64,000 nt of DNA, from the NCBI RefSeq assembly GCF_014697575.1, contig NZ_JACJSC010000027.1, positions 1 to 64,000 on the forward strand, in the 5' to 3' direction. The notes under the pieces were generated by a model. It saw nothing but the letters and a program-made list of their open reading frames with translations, was not told the DNA's origin and ran no database searches. The stretch's first letter is position 1. Each line of letters begins with the position of its first letter. Below are positions 61,933 to 64,000 of the stretch, one piece after another. A program made the position numbers and the translations under genes. Source of the DNA: Planktothrix sp. FACHB-1365. GTDB taxonomy: Bacteria > Cyanobacteriota > Cyanobacteriia > Cyanobacteriales > Microcoleaceae.

Positions 61933-64000
61933 TTATGAGTGAGTAATAGCGTATTCACTCATCGAATTTAGGGCTTGTTCTCCGGGTAAAATAATAACTT
62001 TCCCCTCAGAATCTAAGTCAACTAAGGCGCTATCTCCATCTTTAAGATTTCCGGCTAATAATGCTTCTGCTAAAGCATCTTCTAACAGATTCATAATCGC
62101 CCGACGTAACGGTCTTGCGCCATACTTGGGATCAAAACCAACATTAACTAAATGTTCCTTAAACCGTTCACTCACCGTTAAGGTAATCTCCCGTTCAGTT
62201 AACCGAGCTAAGAGTTCTCGCAATAAAATATCTGCAATTTCCTTAACTTCAGATTTCTGCAATTGACGGAAGACAATAATTTCATCCAAACGGTTGAGAA
62301 ATTCAGGACGGAAATATTGTTTCAGTTCCTCATTCACTAAATTCCGAATGCGGTTATATTGTTGATCTTCTTCCGAAGCTGACCACTCAAATCCTAAACC
62401 GCCACCGCCTTTTTCAATCACCTTAGAACCCACATTAGAGGTCATAATAATTAAGGTATTTTTGAAACTGACAACGCGACCTTTAGCATCAGTTAATCGT
62501 CCATCTTCTAAGATTTGTAATAACAAATTGAAGACATCCGGGTGGGCTTTTTCAATTTCATCAAATAACACCACCGTATAGGGACGACGACGCACCGCTT
62601 CGGTTAATTGTCCGCCTTCATCATAACCGACAAACCCTGGGGGAGAACCGATTAATTTAGATACTGTATGTCGTTCCATATATTCCGACATATCTAAACG
62701 AATCATCGCTTCTTCTGACCCAAAGAAATAGGCAGCTAAGGCTTTGGTTAATTCCGTTTTTCCGACTCCTGTAGGGCCAGAAAAAATGAAACTGGCAATA
62801 GGTCGATTAGGATTTTTTAACCCCACACGAGCTCGACGAATGGCGCGAGAAACGGCATTGACGGCTTCATGCTGACCAATTAATCGTTGATGTAAAATAT
62901 CTTCCAACTTCAATAATTTAACCGATTCAGATTCAGTTAATTTATTGACCGGAATTCCTGTCCAAGCCGCTAACACATCGGCGATATCTTCTTCGGTAAC
63001 AATTAAAGACCCAGAAGCAGAATTGACTTTTTCACTGGGGGTTTCCAGTTTGTCTTTAATTTCTAATTCGCGATCGCGCAATTGGCTGGCTTTATCAAAA
63101 TCTTGCACTTTCACCGCCGTTTCTTTTTCGGCAATAACTTTCGTTAATTCCCGTTTTAATTGACGCAATTCGGGGGGAACTTTAGAATTCATCACCCGAA
63201 CTCGCGAGCCCGCTTCATCAATTAAATCAATGGCTTTATCGGGTAAAAAGCGATCGCTAATATAACGGTCGGATAAGGTCGCGGCGGCATATAAGGCTTG
63301 ATCAGAAATCGTTAATTGATGGTGTTGTTCATAGGCGCGACGCAACCCAAACAAAATTTCAACGGTTTCTTCAACGGAGGGTTCACCCACCATCACGGGT
63401 TGAAACCGACGTTCTAAAGCGGCGTCCCGTTCAATATATTTGCGATATTCATCCAGGGTGGTTGCTCCCAAACATTGCAACTCACCCCGCGCTAATGCAG
63501 GTTTAAGCATATTAGAGGCATCCATTGTGCCTTCAATAGCCCCTGCACCGACTAGGGTATGCAGTTCATCAATGACTAAAATAATATTTCCGGCGGTGCG
63601 AATTTCCTCAACAATGGTTTTTAGTCGTTCTTCAAATTCTCCCCGGAACCGGGTTCCCGCCACTAAGGTTCCCATGCTTAAGCTGATCACTTGTTTATTT
63701 TCCAGCACATCGGGAACATCATTATTGACAATGCGTTGAGCCAAGCCTTCCGCAATGGCTGTTTTCCCAACACCGGGTTCCCCAACTAACACGGGGTTAT
63801 TTTTCGTCCGACGTCCTAAAATTTGAATCACCCGCTCAATTTCCCGTTCCCGACCGATCATTGGATCGAGTTTACCTTCGGCGGCTAATTGGGTTAAGTT
63901 CGTGCCAAATTCATCTAAGGTGGCTGTTTTAGCGGAACCCCGACGACCGCTTCCTCCAGAGGTTACGGTTTCATCGCCTAATGCTTTAATGACTTCGGTA
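61933..64000 (-). CDS. clpC: ATP-dependent Clp protease ATPase ClpC (5' end outside window)
   Basis: AAA+ unfoldase of the Clp protease. Two ATPase modules are present: [13 protein letters not shown] and [13 protein letters not shown] in the first, [14 protein letters not shown] and [14 protein letters not shown] in the second. Between them a UVR-type motif and coiled middle region ([15 protein letters not shown]) identify ClpC rather than ClpB. The C-terminus ([20 protein letters not shown]) is typical. The frame stays open through the right edge of the window, reading upstream of the MIGRERE motif into the linker that follows the N domain ([20 protein letters not shown]), so about the first 130 residues are missing. 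Confidence 0.96.
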   Translation of the reverse strand, partial: TEVIKALGDETVTSGGSGRRGSAKTATLDEFGTNLTQLAAEGKLDPMIGREREIERVIQILGRRTKNNPVLVGEPGVGKTAIAEGLAQRIVNNDVPDVLENKQVISLSMGTLVAGTRFRGEFEERLKTIVEEIRTAGNIILVIDELHTLVGAGAIEGTMDASNMLKPALARGELQCLGATTLDEYRKYIERDAALERRFQPVMVGEPSVEETVEILFGLRRAYEQHHQLTISDQALYAAATLSDRYISDRFLPDKAIDLIDEAGSRVRVMNSKVPPELRQLKRELTKVIAEKETAVKVQDFDKASQLRDRELEIKDKLETPSEKVNSASGSLIVTEEDIADVLAAWTGIPVNKLTESESVKLLKLEDILHQRLIGQHEAVNAVSRAIRRARVGLKNPNRPIASFIFSGPTGVGKTELTKALAAYFFGSEEAMIRLDMSEYMERHTVSKLIGSPPGFVGYDEGGQLTEAVRRRPYTVVLFDEIEKAHPDVFNLLLQILEDGRLTDAKGRVVSFKNTLIIMTSNVGSKVIEKGGGGLGFEWSASEEDQQYNRIRNLVNEELKQYFRPEFLNRLDEIIVFRQLQKSEVKEIADILLRELLARLTEREITLTVSERFKEHLVNVGFDPKYGARPLRRAIMNLLEDALAEALLAGNLKDGDSALVDLDSEGKVIILPGEQALNSMSEYAITHS

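Overview
The window looks like part of a filamentous cyanobacterial chromosome, most likely an Oscillatoriales genome of the Planktothrix/Oscillatoria type. The evidence for a cyanobacterium is pcyA (phycobilin synthesis), a Psb32-like thylakoid protein, 4-hydroxyphenylpyruvate dioxygenase, a CrtW-type carotenoid ketolase, many GCGATCGC (HIP1) sites, heptamer tandem repeats, and a very frequent 15-bp palindrome (AGAAACCGGGTTTCT). The genus is an inference from repeat style and gene order, not proven here.

Layout. 0-10 kb: the 3' end of a group II intron at the left edge, galE, an orphan C5-cytosine methyltransferase, a stand-alone SelD-N-terminal-type flavoprotein behind a fused peptide-type ABC ATPase, a Psb32-like protein, obg, and a second orphan methyltransferase coupled to a START-like protein. 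10-21 kb: ahcY behind a strongly structured leader, DedA, murJ beside an array of palindrome-bearing repeats, sfsA with a duplicated 3' fragment, a CHAP hydrolase, hppD and a NYN/OST-HTH RNase-like protein. 21-28 kb: a PAS-CRP regulator, then a leftward carotenoid-type cluster (crtW, DUF2993, glycosyltransferase, esterase), then a pentameric ligand-gated channel homologue and a transposase remnant between two copies of the smc 3' end. 28-46 kb: smc, a two-gene Septu (PtuA/PtuB) defence system, glyQ, dnaX, pcyA, tatA, a trypsin-TPR protein, hisF, a VapBC pair plus a decayed toxin-antitoxin pair, rubrerythrin with a divergent PerR-type regulator, and tRNA-Ala(GGC).

46-59.5 kb is an accessory, defence-like island and the most interesting part. 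It holds a five-gene block: a winged-helix protein plus a P-loop ATPase, the same pair duplicated together with about 130 bp of leader, and finally a DUF1802-like protein fused to a PD-(D/E)XK nuclease. I do not recognise this as a named system; its architecture suggests a nucleic-acid-targeting defence machine. After a dual-specificity phosphatase and arfB comes a type II restriction-modification pair (C5 methyltransferase plus PD-(D/E)XK endonuclease, overlapping by 4 bp). The window ends with a GT4 glycosyltransferase, a membrane/coiled-coil protein and clpC, whose start lies beyond the right edge.

Small palindromic repeats recur at every scale. They form tandem arrays between genes, supply the last codons of hisF and the phosphatase gene, and are inserted in frame in smc and dnaX. 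Identities and repeat counts were made by eye; functions of unnamed genes are inferences.
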